Origin: Toxoplasma gondii ME49 | Lineage: Eukaryota; Apicomplexa; Conoidasida; Eucoccidiorida; Sarcocystidae | Length of the DNA: 64,000 nucleotides | Reading direction: 5' to 3' | Assembly (NCBI RefSeq): GCF_000006565.2 | Contig: NC_031478.1 | Coordinates: 5,976,212-6,040,211 of the forward strand | Shown here: positions 24,021-35,555 of the stretch, in pieces | Position numbering within the stretch: position 1 is the first letter of the stretch | Layout of the letters: each line of letters begins with the position of its first letter | Translations under genes and position numbers: made by a program | The notes under the pieces: model-generated | Told to the model about the DNA's origin: nothing | The model's database searches: none | What the model saw: only the letters and a program-made list of their open reading frames with translations

Positions 24021-26689
24021 CTAACGAGTACTTTCTACTGCCGCGGGTGGCTGCCCTAGCACTGGATCTGTTTCGTATTCGCCAGTGTCTAGGTCTGATT
24101 TCGGAAAGAGTGTTCTTCTACCTCGAGGACAAGACAGCTGGTCAGCTTTCTTTGTTTTTCTCTCCGCCACGGTAATGCCGGGACGTTTCATCTCCTGTGG
24201 CAAAGGCTCCTCTTTCGCTGGCAAAGACTTCTCTTCTTCTGGCAGAGGGTTCCCTTTGAGTGGAAGGCCGTGGGTCTCTTTGCTGTGGGATGCCGTTGCT
24301 TCTGCGGCCGCGATAAGAGCAGCAGACGTTTTCGCATGGTAGATGTCCTTCTTTAGCTGAATCATGTTACGGCGTGCTTCGAGGCTTCTCTGAAATCTTC
24401 TCGACTTCCGCACGAGGCAGCAGACACCGGCTCCGAGCACGAGGACAAAGAACAAGGCGTTAGCTGCCATGATGCCCGTCGCAATGTACTCACTGAGGCT
24501 CTCGGTGTTTGACGACGTGGTTCCCGTCACTGTCTTCGGTTGGGTATGGCGGGTCGACGTCACGGATGAAGAAGAGCTTGAAGTGGTGCTTGTGCTGGTG
24601 CTACTGGACGTCGATGAACTGGAACCCTCTGCGAACAGTTTTTCGCACTGTGAATTGCAAAAGCGTGTCTCTATTAGCTCCGCTGGACACGGATCGCCTC
24701 GCCGTGCTGCCTGGGTGAGAATGTGCGTGTATCTCAGCTCGCGACAGTTCACGCAGTCCGACCACTCGCCTACTTCGTACTCGCAACTTCGGTCTTTGAA
24801 ATTATCCAGGACGGAGGCGAACTTCTCATCGTTCACGTTACAGTAACGCCCTTCTGGGGTTCGGCAAAACCACATGCACAACCCTCAACACGAATGACGT
24901 CACAGGATGCTTCTGTGCAGCAGCTGGTGTAAGAACGAACGTATTTTGCGGCGTCTTCGTTTGGTTCTTGGCTGAATAACACCAACAAGAGGGGCTTCGG
25001 TCTCACAGGTGTGTATGGCAAGGGTTGTAGCGGAGGATACAATAAGCGCGTGAACAGTGTAAGAAGCGATGGGGCTCTGCTGCACACGCCCTACACTTGT
25101 GATACGTGTAAAAGGGACATGCATTCCTCATGTCCATCAGCAACGTAACTATGCTGGGACCGGATCGGTCCCCGTATAGAGCTAAGGATTGTAGCAAAAG
25201 TGAGGCATAGTTGTTAGCGCTGATTTTATGAGGCTGAAGAGAATCTTTCTTGGGAGAAAGTGTGTGCCAGTTAAGGACAGACACCTGACTCATCTGTACT
25301 CAGGCCTTTCCCAGTACTAAAATGTGTCAAGTCAAGAAGGGGAGGTTGGGCTTCACTGCATTTGCTCTCCTCTGCCCGAATTGTCATAGCGCACACTGGT
25401 AGACTGCTATAAACCTAGTGGAATAGTAGCCGCCCACCAAAGTGTCTCCTCTCGAATTACGTGTATATAAGAAACAGGGAACAGGATGACTCGAGTCTAA
25501 TGTCTCCCGGAAAAAGTTATTTTCTCATTAAAGACTAGGCGACCTCTCTAGAACGCGGGTGATCTAGTTGACTGAAGAAATGCACTTGGGAACCAACAAC
25601 TGGATTTGCGCCAACTCTCGCATATTCACTTCTCCTCCACAACCACTGGTTCTCCCTTTAGGAGTGTGCCTCTTCAACGTGCATGGAGTTCTTCCGATGG
25701 CGTGCAGCGTGTTGTTCCTCACCATTGCATGCCATGTGCTCAACAAAAGGGCAGGGCTTGCCTCCTGGTAATGGATCTCGAGAGCGGGAGAAGAACCTCA
25801 ATTTTCGACAGAAGTGGTCGCATGTAGTCCATTCTGTCCAAAATCCTTGGCAGTCTAAATCCTCCAGCTCAGCAGGAATCAGGATATTCGATGGGGGTGG
25901 ACATCTGCCCTGGTTGGAAAAGAAGCCGTGGCCAGGGCATTCAAGCAACTCTTGACGACCCTTCACACTTATTTCTAGCAATTCCACCTGATGGTCACCC
26001 CCGTGGTAAACAATGCCAATGCCTTGTACCCCATACACCTGCATGTTCGAAGCCTTTACAACACTTCCGGTGTTCGTGTGCCGGAACTTCTGCGCGCAGG
26101 GTTCGTTCCAGGAGCAATTCCTAACGTATGTTCGGTCGAACGGGAAGTCAACAGGAAACTGGTTGCCACCAGTTGCAATCCGTGTCACGCTGAACTCCTG
26201 CCCAAGGCCATTCAAAAAGGAGATCTCAACGTCAAACTGAGGGCCGATTATTGTTTCATTGAAGACAAGGAGCACCTCTGTGATGTCAGAAATCCGTTTA
26301 AGATCGAATGTAACAGGGGAGAGGCTACCCGGGAAGAACGTAGCTCCTGCCGTTCGGACATTCCGGTCGACTGAAGCTTCCAGACCTGGATCCGTTACAG
26401 CAAATTCGGCCCAGCTGCAACCAGAGGAGGAACACGGAACTGCACGAAGAGTGCCGTCTTTCCAAGGACAGTTTGCGTTAACGGAAGTTTCGATTTTGGT
26501 CCGGAAAGTCTGGAATTTGTAACAGGCAGGTGTACATGACGCATCCCGAAGAGGAGGAAGCCAACTGAGAAAAAACAAACGCAAACAGAAACCAATACTG
26601 GTCTCCAGGCACCTGCTGCTGCTCCTTTTGTCTGGTTCGGTGGGTTGTCTGCGATGCGCTGAGCAGGCACGCCTCGTTATCTTTCTCAT
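24021..26689 (-). CDS. TSP1-domain type I membrane protein, copy A2 (complete)
   Basis: Two exons: 26689-25723 and 24883-24021, with a phase-1 intron of 839 nt (donor GTGAGG; acceptor in GTTGAG). They give 609 residues from the ATG at 26689. An Arg-rich N-terminus precedes a hydrophobic segment (about 31-46, GFCLRLFFLSWL), read as a signal peptide with a long n-region. Residues 50-275 form a domain shared with A1 (VDRN.RTAGATF, GVQGIGI, EISVKG, CPGHGFF) that looks beta-rich. TSP1 repeat 1 (from about 280; GFWTEWTTC, a WxxW C-mannosylation-type motif) is cut by the intron. TSP1 repeat 2 is at about 354-402 (EWSDCVNC). A Ser/Thr-only mucin-like stalk (409-450) follows, then a membrane helix (456-480, rich in Gly/Ala) and a 129-residue tail with repeated LP.(E/K)E.PLP and an acidic GEYETDP near the end. 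The architecture matches micronemal adhesins of coccidia; ligand and location are inferred. It lies 360 bp downstream of B2 on the same strand. Confidence 0.88.
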
Positions 26690-27048
26690 CGTTCGATCTC
26701 AAAATCATGATGCACACCATTTCCCCAATCATCTCGAGTGCAAACACCCAGATACTGAGTAGGGCAATTCTATGCGGTTCTTGCATTCTAGTGAATGGAT
26801 CGCTTTCTGAGGGAGACCCGTACACGGGGTTGCAGATAACCATCAGACTGGAACGAGGGATGCCTGGTGTGCCTGTAATTTACCCATCCTTTTGTTTATC
26901 TACTGTGGTGGGGTTCCTTTAACATTCGCGTCCCCACTGCTAGAAAGCGAAGGATGCCAATGACGGACACTTGTGGTACTATATACATCCACCCTGAAAA
27001 GACTAAACCTCTTCTGCGTCTGTTGTTCCTCGTCCGATGGTGTCGCGC
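26690..27048. other. Short spacer between B2 stop and A2 start
   Basis: Only 359 bp separate the two same-strand genes, so the A2 promoter must be compact or overlap the B2 3' untranslated region. No clear motif is recognised by eye. Confidence 0.5.
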
Positions 27049-29139
27049 TCACCTCCCGTCACAGGCAGCCTCAAATATTGACGCCCGGATCCTATGGAAA
27101 TGGGAAAACGACTTCGCCGATGCATCTGGCAGCGGGGGAGCCTTGAGTGTTCGTGCGTGAAAACTGCCAGCGCTCTCGGGGGAAAGCTGGATTTTGTATG
27201 CAACATTATCGAAACTGGATTCGAAACGAGTTCCGTAAGCCGCGCTGTCGTACGCTTGCGGCGCGCTGTCAGGCAGCAGTAGGTCAGCACCTTCGAGAAT
27301 TTCTCCACCGTTTTTGGCGGTAAAGAGAATTCCGTTGAAAACCTGGTCAATCGCGTTTTCAAAGAGAAGCATGAACAACTCTTCGGCTGGGTCAACAAGG
27401 ACGACAGATAGGCTGTTCAGCTCCGGCGAAAAGACTTCGCTGATAATGGGACGTCCCCGTGCTGGCGTCTGGTTCACGGACGTTGCGGTGTTCTTGAACG
27501 TGCCCCACAAAATAGAAGAGCTCGCAACAGGCCCAAACCGGAAATCCTCAAGATTCGGGTACATGTCGCAGATGTAGAAAGCATAGATAGTATCTGATCC
27601 GGGCCGGGAAATCACGTTTACGTCGCGGTACCAATTATACAAGCTGTTGGTTTTGTAGGGCTGGGAAGCAGGCAACTTCGCATCGTGATGCAGAAGAAAC
27701 GTGACAGAACGCTTGTCAACAGTTATTTCGTTGAGTACAAGGCCAGGACCGAGATCCGCCGACGAAGTGAGAGAGTCAATGCACCAGAAAACGAGTAAAC
27801 CGGAAGAGCGATTAGTGTAGCTGTATCCGAAATCTTCGCATCTGGCGCATGAAAGGGGATGATGGGCGATCCGCAATGGCCGAATCATAACCTCACTAAC
27901 GGCGCAAGATTTCCAAGGATAGTTAGTTTTCTCGTCAGCCACCATATGGTAATAAGCCATGAAGTAGTTGTAGCCGTCAACGACATGCTCCTTACGAATC
28001 ACCTTGGAACGGAATCTGCTCCTCGGCAGCACAACGCGCGTGCCTCGATATATAGCTTTGGCATTCACGTTGAACGTCGACCAATCGCGGCTCGGCTGGT
28101 ACAAATTTGGGTTTGTCGTGTCGAAAGGTAAGCTTGTGAGAATGATTCGTCCCAGGGGAACAGCGGGATCAAACGGCACTTCTTCGCAGGAGACAGACAT
28201 CAAAGGGAGCATCGCTGTATTAGCCAGCGCAATGCAGTCTGAGGAAATGAACTCAAGGTCCATTGCTCGAACATTCCTTTCTGGGTCGGGACGAGTACCC
28301 CAGTCTTTTTCTTTCGTTTTCTGCCTGCACAGCTTAACACCTTGAGGAAGGTGGTAAGCAGTTGTGAGGTGTGCATTTCGCCGCACTTCATCGTCGGTCC
28401 CACCGAATGCGAGACGGTAGCTCCGTCCATCAATCAGGTCTTCTTCTGCGCCACTAGGGCCGTTTGTACGAAAATACGACTTCTCTTGAGCTGTGCATAT
28501 TGACATGCTCTTTGAAACCCACTGACCCCAATACCACAGCAAAACCGTGTTGCTGGCTTCGGGACAGTGTTCATTTTTGGGCTCATTGACGTAGAAGCCC
28601 ATCACAGTTCCCCTGCCTCCCCCGTCAAAGACAGACCTAAATGTAGCAACATGGTTCCCTGTGCGTGCGTCATACTTGTAAAGGAAAATTTCACAGTGCA
28701 GAGCCAAAGGCTTTGCCCCAACGCCCCTGTCGTCTCCAAACTTCGCAGTGGATTCATCAATATCCTGGCGGTTGTGTAGTTCAAGCTGTGTCAGAGCTGG
28801 ACAAGACTGAATTCCCACTACCAATTCCTTCGAAGCCTCCATATACTGCGTTCCTATCGGCAAAATTACCGGCAGGGAGGTACCAGAGTGCTTAGGAATA
28901 AAGTATTGCTGGCCACGGAGGACCCCCTTTCCCCATCCAACTGTATGGTTGCCCACAGGGAGCTTGTAGAAATCCCAGGACAAGCGGGGCATATACGTTC
29001 TACCTCCTACACGAGCGGTCTGTACGCCCACTCCGTGTTTGACTAAAATTGCGCCAAAGACTCCAATAATAAAGAATTGTTGGAGGGAAAAAACGGATTT
29101 ACATCGCTGTTTTCCTGACGGTAGCCGGAGCTGCCCCAT
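27049..29139 (-). CDS. Signal-anchored coccidian protein of unknown function, copy B2
   Basis: A single intronless frame of 696 codons plus stop from the ATG at 29139. A short basic N-terminus is followed at once by a hydrophobic stretch (about 16-33, VFSLQQFFIIGVFGAILV), a signal peptide or signal anchor, so the N-terminal tail is much shorter than in B1 (about 15 versus 70 residues). The rest is predicted extracytoplasmic with scattered Cys, including SCARCEDF and VFWCIDS, which line up with the CAGCESW and WCVSS region of B1. Shared anchors with B1: MGFYVNEPKN/IGFSLHNPKG, FGPVASSS/WGPVAMSE and ENAIDQ/ENAIEQ. I recognise no known domain; an all-beta fold is a guess from the alternating polar and hydrophobic pattern. 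It lies upstream of A2 on the same strand. Function unknown; a secreted or surface partner of the A protein is a hypothesis from the repeated gene order. Confidence 0.87.
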   Translation of the reverse strand: MGQLRLPSGKQRCKSVFSLQQFFIIGVFGAILVKHGVGVQTARVGGRTYMPRLSWDFYKLPVGNHTVGWGKGVLRGQQYFIPKHSGTSLPVILPIGTQYMEASKELVVGIQSCPALTQLELHNRQDIDESTAKFGDDRGVGAKPLALHCEIFLYKYDARTGNHVATFRSVFDGGGRGTVMGFYVNEPKNEHCPEASNTVLLWYWGQWVSKSMSICTAQEKSYFRTNGPSGAEEDLIDGRSYRLAFGGTDDEVRRNAHLTTAYHLPQGVKLCRQKTKEKDWGTRPDPERNVRAMDLEFISSDCIALANTAMLPLMSVSCEEVPFDPAVPLGRIILTSLPFDTTNPNLYQPSRDWSTFNVNAKAIYRGTRVVLPRSRFRSKVIRKEHVVDGYNYFMAYYHMVADEKTNYPWKSCAVSEVMIRPLRIAHHPLSCARCEDFGYSYTNRSSGLLVFWCIDSLTSSADLGPGLVLNEITVDKRSVTFLLHHDAKLPASQPYKTNSLYNWYRDVNVISRPGSDTIYAFYICDMYPNLEDFRFGPVASSSILWGTFKNTATSVNQTPARGRPIISEVFSPELNSLSVVLVDPAEELFMLLFENAIDQVFNGILFTAKNGGEILEGADLLLPDSAPQAYDSAAYGTRFESSFDNVAYKIQLSPESAGSFHARTLKAPPLPDASAKSFSHFHRIRASIFEAACDGR

Positions 29140-32125
29140 TGTTCTGTGGTTGATACTCTACACCAGTCTGTACCGTCGGTATTTGCTAACTATCTAAATT
29201 ATAACTGCTACTCTCACCACGTTCTACCATTGTTATTACCTGGGAAGACATGGTATGCACAAAATAATCTGTACAGGCAGGCGTTTGTGCCGTTCGCAAA
29301 CTGCGGAAAGGCTTCACGCAACACGTCTAACGGAAGTTTCACCGCCAATACAGGCTTAACGGATGCGGCACTGCATTCGAGCTGAAACTCTCAGCCGATC
29401 TTGAAATTCTCCCGCTACATCGAAAAACGTGGGTGTCAAAAGACCCAAACATAAGCGGCCCACTGAGGAAGAGGAAGCAGAATTGGAGCCATTCAGATGA
29501 GCAGTGTTGACGCGGCCAGTCTAACATCGCGATGGACTCAACAGAAACGCTATTCCAGTGCCCGTGGAACAACCATTCAGAGACATGTGTACATTCCCGG
29601 ATAATCATACGCTGTTTCACGTTCGCTCGTGGCGGTCTTCTCGGTTTCATCTCGAGTGCTTCTGTGCGCCTGGTTGCGCTTTCGTAGCGTCGTCGACAGA
29701 AGTGCGTTCCCGAGAAAAGACGGCCCACGTGCTAGTTCGCACGAAACGGGGAGAAAATGTGCCTCACCCTCTCTGCGACAGACAATAGGCACCCAGATAA
29801 CAGTGATATGCTTTCGATGAGCACATTTTCCAAAAAGGAGGCAACCCGCAGAGGCAGAGCCCTGCAACCCAGAACACCCCAATTTTAGTTGTGCCAAGCG
29901 CAGCTACGCCACTCAGTGGCACCTAGACACGCGCCTAGTTCGTTACGCAAACGCCGCACCTTGGCTTCGCGGATTTGTTTGCTCCAGAGCATTGGGCAAG
30001 TGTGAACATGCCACAAAAGACTTGCAGTAGAAGAAACTACTACGGAAAACACTATGCACTCGTATGACCACGCATTGCTCATTGTGGCAGGGGCAAGCGG
30101 GACCAGTGCTGAACCTAACAACGTGGAAATAAGAAAAACTAAAAACAGAAACACGCAGTGTTCTGGATTAAAAGGCCATTCATTTGTGCATCAACAGCGT
30201 TTTGCTTTTCCGGCATACGTTGGAAATCCCTCCGGCGGGGGATGACACCATCCAGGAAAGGGCGGTTTCGGTTTCCGGGAGTTGATTCCCTAAAAACACC
30301 ACTACTTCAGGACTGGCGCCTTTGTCATCCTGCTATTACCCTTCGTAGATTGGAGCGCAAAACTCCCAAACAATTCGGTGTCAGGACGGCACTCTTCAGG
30401 ATACTTGATCTAACTGGTAGCGTAACAGTCGCGCCACGACACCTCGTTGTCCCGTGTGCGAACTCGACGTAAATACACGAGAAATCCCCAAGATTCTGCA
30501 GATACCTATACTCTCCTTATAGACAGGTCAAGAAGATGTCAACATGAATCGACGCCGCAGTTCATTTAGATAGTCAGCCCTACAGGTCTTTGAGTTCCAC
30601 AATGTGACAAGAGAGCACCATTTTGTAGAAGACCCCGTCCCACTGGTAGCCGAGTAGGGCTACCATCCGCCTGGTTAGTGCCACATCTGGATCCGGCAGG
30701 AAGGCTGAGTCAGCGAATTCGGGAATGCGCTTTGATGTGCTCACCGAATGTGAGGCTGTATAATAACTTCTCCCTTTGGTATGCAGAAGCGACGTACTTG
30801 AAGAGTTGTTTTGCACGTGATAGGAGACTCACTAAGCAGCTGAAAGGCAACGTAGGAACACTCCGCAATAAACAAATATGAGTCGAAGTGATAGCCGCTA
30901 GAAATCCTACACTGATGCGAACCACGGCACTCCATAATCCCAGTATCCACCATGTCCTCTTGCATCCGCCGTTCTCACCCCTAGCCTCGTCCCCAGATGG
31001 GCACGGAGGCTCGATTCCGAATGCATGCAGCAGCGACACCGGTTCGACAGAATTGTGTCGCGGCGCGTATTTGCTTTTCCTGTTTTACCCTCATTTTCCT
31101 TGCTCTTCTTCCAACGCCCTAGCTGTAAGCAGTTACACATTAAAGCGGAAACTCAACAGGTTTCCCAACTGACCCAGGCTCCTAAGAGGCACTTAACATG
31201 CCACACACAGTTCTAGAGGTCGCGGGCTATCTTGTCGGCCCCGTGTACCACCTGTGGTGTGCATGTCTTACCAAACTGTGCCGAGCGCCATCGTCGCTGC
31301 TGTACTCCAAACTTACATTAAACCGACTTTCCTTGTCTATATGCGACGAATTGGTCACGTTTTACCTGGCTTGATTAGAGGGGGATCCTTTAAACTCCAG
31401 GCTTGGACTTTCTGCGGTGAAGCGGCCGCTCCTTCCCCGGTGCCTCGGTCCGTCCCTGGGCGGCGCCGGTACCGAGAGAAACCCATGTCAATCGTCCACG
31501 GTGATGTGAACCCCTACCATTTAACAACAATGCAGGAACATTCATATCTCAATGCTTACCCTTTTGTCTCTTTTCATACGCCAGCTGCACCGGATGTCCA
31601 TCTATTGTAACACCCCAGCGCTGCACTTCAACTCCCTGATCCGATCCGTCCGTCGCCCGTATGCGCTAGTTCCCGTCAGATCCTCTCATGCAGGAAAGAT
31701 AAACCAAGAGTTCCAACGGATTTCGCCTCCAGAGCCGTTCCGACAACTGCTTGAACACCAGGTGGGCGGTGATTGACCGTTTCGTGTATGATACTCTCTT
31801 GAGTTCTTGGCAATGAGCGAGAGAAACAGGGATCTCCTGACACGTGGTAGCGGTGGCCTTCGACCCTTCAAGTGAAGGTCGAGCTATCACCCGCCGAAGC
31901 CGCGAATGGAGATATAAGGCGTGTAACTTTCGCGTGCATGTTTTGCTGGCTTCTCCGAGAAATGTCATCCTCTTTGCTCAGCACCTTGTTCCCGAGAAAT
32001 ACCCAGTAGGCTCCGGAGACAGGGTACACATTTTACCGCCGCGGCAGACCGGACTGGCAGAGCCACTCCGGACGGCGGAATCCATCTGTTTCTCTCGGTG
32101 CACCTTCGAGTTTTTTTCCAGAACC
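29140..32125. other. Spacer between divergently transcribed B2 and the armadillo gene
   Basis: About 3 kb with no gene I can support. It holds the B2 promoter on the left and the armadillo-gene promoter and 5' untranslated region on the right (the frame is open back to 31844 but starts with GTG). A minus-strand stretch at 30580-30816 ends in a frame that reads like protein (LPDPDVALTRRMVALLGYQW) but lacks an ATG and a consistent upstream exon. Confidence 0.45.
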
Positions 32126-35100
32126 ATGGAGTCGAATCAGGCTCCTTGGGAGCCGTCCACAGGATTCTGCCACATGCAGAAACGCCGCAGCGTCTTTTGT
32201 GGGGCCAATCGCTCAACCGACGCGGTCGTCGAGGAAGAGCTCCAGGAGCTCACTCGTTTCTTCCGTCAGAAGCTCGCAATCGACTGCCCTGCTTCATGCC
32301 CTTCAAGTTCGCTGTCTACAGACGCTTCAGCATCAGACCTCCCGGCAGCGTTAGCATCTCCCGAAGACTGGGGCCGCCTGCTCCACTTCATGCAATCTCT
32401 ACTGAGTCGTTCTTTGAATTCTCCCAGTCCACTGTTTCTGCCTGTCCCCATTCGAAATCAGAACTCTGACCAGTGTAGCGCTACCTGTGACGAGATACCG
32501 TCATCGCTTCATGTGATCGACGCCCACGAATCTTCTGGGGGTGCAACCCCACATCAGTGGCCTTGCATTGAGAGGGAAAACGAAGAGCTCCTTCTTCAGT
32601 GCACAAGGTCCATTCGTGTCGTCCTCTCTGCGGCAGGGAAAATACCTGTTCAACTGTGTGTTCAGCAAGGCGCCTTGCCTTTGCTCGTGCAGGCTCTCTG
32701 CTGCCGCAACAGAGAAATAGTGGTGAGGACAACTTCCATCCTATCGCCTCAGGGGACACAGTAGATTAGCACTGCACACTGTGGTGTCCACATCGCAATG
32801 TTGCCCATCTCTTTCGGAAGAACCATACTTCGTTCCCACCAACCGTGAAAAACATCGCTACCATGTAAGCCACCTCGAGTTTTTCATTCACTTTCCGGAC
32901 CAGTAGAGCCTACTGTTTTTTATGTGTTTCTGCAGTTTGAGGCAGCCTGGTGCGTGACTAACATCGCGAGCGGGTCCTCGGAAGACGTCGCTGCCCTTGT
33001 GGCGAATGGCTGCCTTGTTCTCCTCTTCGCCCTCGTCTTTTCCTTCCATCCTTTTCATTTGTCTTCTGGTGGTTCACATCCTTCGGGAGTGTCGAGGCCT
33101 AGCGCTCCGGAGCGCCAAGAGGAAGAAGTGCTGGAGCAGATTCTGTGGGCGCTCGGGAACATTGCCGGAGACAGCCCGCACTTTCGAGATCTCCTTCTGT
33201 GCCCAGAGGCCTTGCTCCAACATGCTCAGCAACTCCAGTGTTACCCGTCGCTGCAGCAACACTCCCAGCTGCTTCGCCTTCTCCAGCACTACACAGAAAG
33301 TCTCATGCATCTGCAGGAACTCCGCCGCACACAATTCAGCTGCGGAAGAGAGGAGGAGAGACCTCAGTTCCCTGCTCTCCAGGGGCAACTTCTTGCCCTC
33401 ATTTCCCAGTGCCGAAACGTTCAGACCTGGCGCACGTGCGTCTGGCTTCTCTCCAATCTCTGCAGAGGACAACCCAGGCCTCAGGTGAGAGAGAGGGAGA
33501 GACACAAGGAGACGGGATGGTGGATTCTTAAGAGGCAGTCCCTCCGAATATAGGCACGTGGAGGACTTGGCTGCTGCACGCAGCGAAGCCGCGACACCGG
33601 CACCAACGCTGACACGGATGGCGTCGTCCAGTCGCATTTTGCCATCTTCCGACTAACCGACAAACACCGCGGACCACGATACTGTAAACCCGCGCCATAG
33701 CTGACGTACCTTCACCGAATCCACCTTTTACAAATGAGAATTCAAATGCGCATGCTGCTGTACACTGTGTCAGACTTCAGAGCGCCGGTAGGCGCATAAT
33801 TCCTCTGCTTCGAAACTTTCAGCCCTCCCCCCCCTCCCCCCACTCAAGGTGACATGCCGTTCCATAGTGAACGTCCGCGTCGGAACGGGTGAAGTCGAGT
33901 TGTAGAGATGCTCTTGTCGACTCGTTCGATCCCTTCTGTGTCGATGCGTTTCTTTCTGTCGCGCTTTGCAGTTCCAATACGTCCTGCCAGTCATGCCCCT
34001 GCTGCAGCACGTGCTACTGAACTTCCAGGACGATGAGGCGCTTTCAGATGCCCTTTGGGCACTAGATGGTGTCGCTGGACACCCCCGGGGCGCCACGCTG
34101 TTTGCGGAGCGACGCGAACTTCTAACAGCTGTGATTCACGTTCTGGCTCACTGCAGCAGCGTGTGTTGTTGCGGCTGTCCGAAACTCGCGACCTCTGTTT
34201 CGGCTGACGATACCAAGTCTTTCGCGGGCCTTCGCGGCTCGGCACCTGAGCGAGAGGGGCCGCACGCAAGGAATTTGTGTTGTCGGGTTTGCTCAGGTGT
34301 CTCTGAAAAGGTTTCACCGGAAGCGGATGCAGAACAACTTCAGATGTGCGTGCGACCGGCACTACGCATTGTTGGTCAAGTGGCAACGGGCAGCGTTCGC
34401 CAGACGCAGGTTCTTTTGGACTGCTGTGTCACTGATCAAAAGGGTCTGTACGGAAACTCGGACGCTTCCCACGCTTCCTCAGCTCCCAACACAGGCGTGA
34501 GTGGCCAGCCTTCCATCTTGCTGTTGCACATTTTGCGGATTTTGCTCCACCACGAGCGGAAAACAGTTAGAAAGGACTGTGGCTGGTGCATCAGCAACAT
34601 CGCCGTTGGGTCGCTTCACCAGCTGCAGCAACTTTTAGGCCTGGGCGTTCTGGAGGCAGTGCTGATGCAGCTCTCCCCTCGCGGAGAGGAAGAAGAGGAA
34701 GTCCGCCGCGAACTTCTCTGGGTGGTCGTAAACGCATGCACCACAGCCGACCGAGCGGTCTTGAGTCGTCTCCTCGAGCTCGGTGCCATTCGCCCCGTAT
34801 GTGAAATGCTGCGCGTCGCGGCTCGCACTGCTGATCCGAAGGCCGCGGCCGCTGCAGCTGATGCCGTCATGTCCATTCTTGAGAAGTCTGCGCCTGTGGC
34901 GGAGCCGCGCACGCTCGACAGAGATTGCTCAGAGCGCTCTGAGGCTGGCTGGCTGGCAAAAGGCGCCGGCTTCCAGAAGTTCACGGGAAACCTCGTTTGC
35001 TGGGATGGAAAGGGCGGGAAAACTTTAGATTCTACCGGCCTCACCACCGCCAGCTGCGGCTGCTGCAGTGGAGAGAACAGCGGCATTAGACACGTGTGTG

Positions 35101-35555
35101 TGTGCACGTGCCACCACCTTTTGCTCCTGTCTAGTGCACTGCTTCTCGAAGAGGACTGTCCTCTGCTGCTGCAGCTGCTGGTCCAGCAACTCCAGCAGCA
35201 GCCGGCGGATTTGTGTCCAGACTTGGTTGCTCGCATCGGGCGAACTGGCGAGGCGCTTGTTGAGGTCGCCTCCGTCGTCTCTCGACACCAGGTAATTGTT
35301 CGGCAGTTGATCCAACACTACCAGCAGAGCCATGAACAGGCTGCTATGAACTACTTGGTTAGGAAAAGCCTGGCGAAGGAAAGTCGCTGCGGATCTCGTC
35401 TGATCCCGCGAGAAAACGGACTTGACGGGGACCTGCCATGGCAAGGGGGCGCCGCATTTCCGCCTCAGTCTTTGCCTGCCACTCTTGAGTGCTCGATGGA
35501 AAGTCACCATTCCGTGCAGGTGTCGACTGAAGAAAAACGGCTTTTCAGACGGTAG
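32126..35555 (+). CDS. Importin-alpha-like armadillo-repeat protein
   Basis: Three exons: 32126-32722, 32936-33484, 33972-35555, all joined in phase 0, giving about 909 residues. The start is the ATG at 32126 in ACCATGG. Armadillo repeats follow the importin-alpha order: FEAAWCVTNIASGSS, EQILWALGNIAGDS, CVWLLSNLCRG, SDALWALDGVAGHP, PALRIVGQVATGS, KDCGWCISNIAVGS and RELLWVVVNACT. Several keep the Trp and Asn positions that in importin-alpha form the nuclear-localisation-signal groove. The family carries NLS cargo with importin-beta through nuclear pores. The N-terminus (about 1-120) has no clear Arg/Lys-rich importin-beta-binding domain, and the protein is much longer than the usual 520-560 residues, with Ser/Cys-rich insertions and a C-terminal extension. 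A hydrophobic stretch after VANGCL (33012-33090) interrupts a repeat and may be an unrecognised intron that stays in frame. It is best called a divergent importin-alpha paralogue. Confidence 0.85.
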
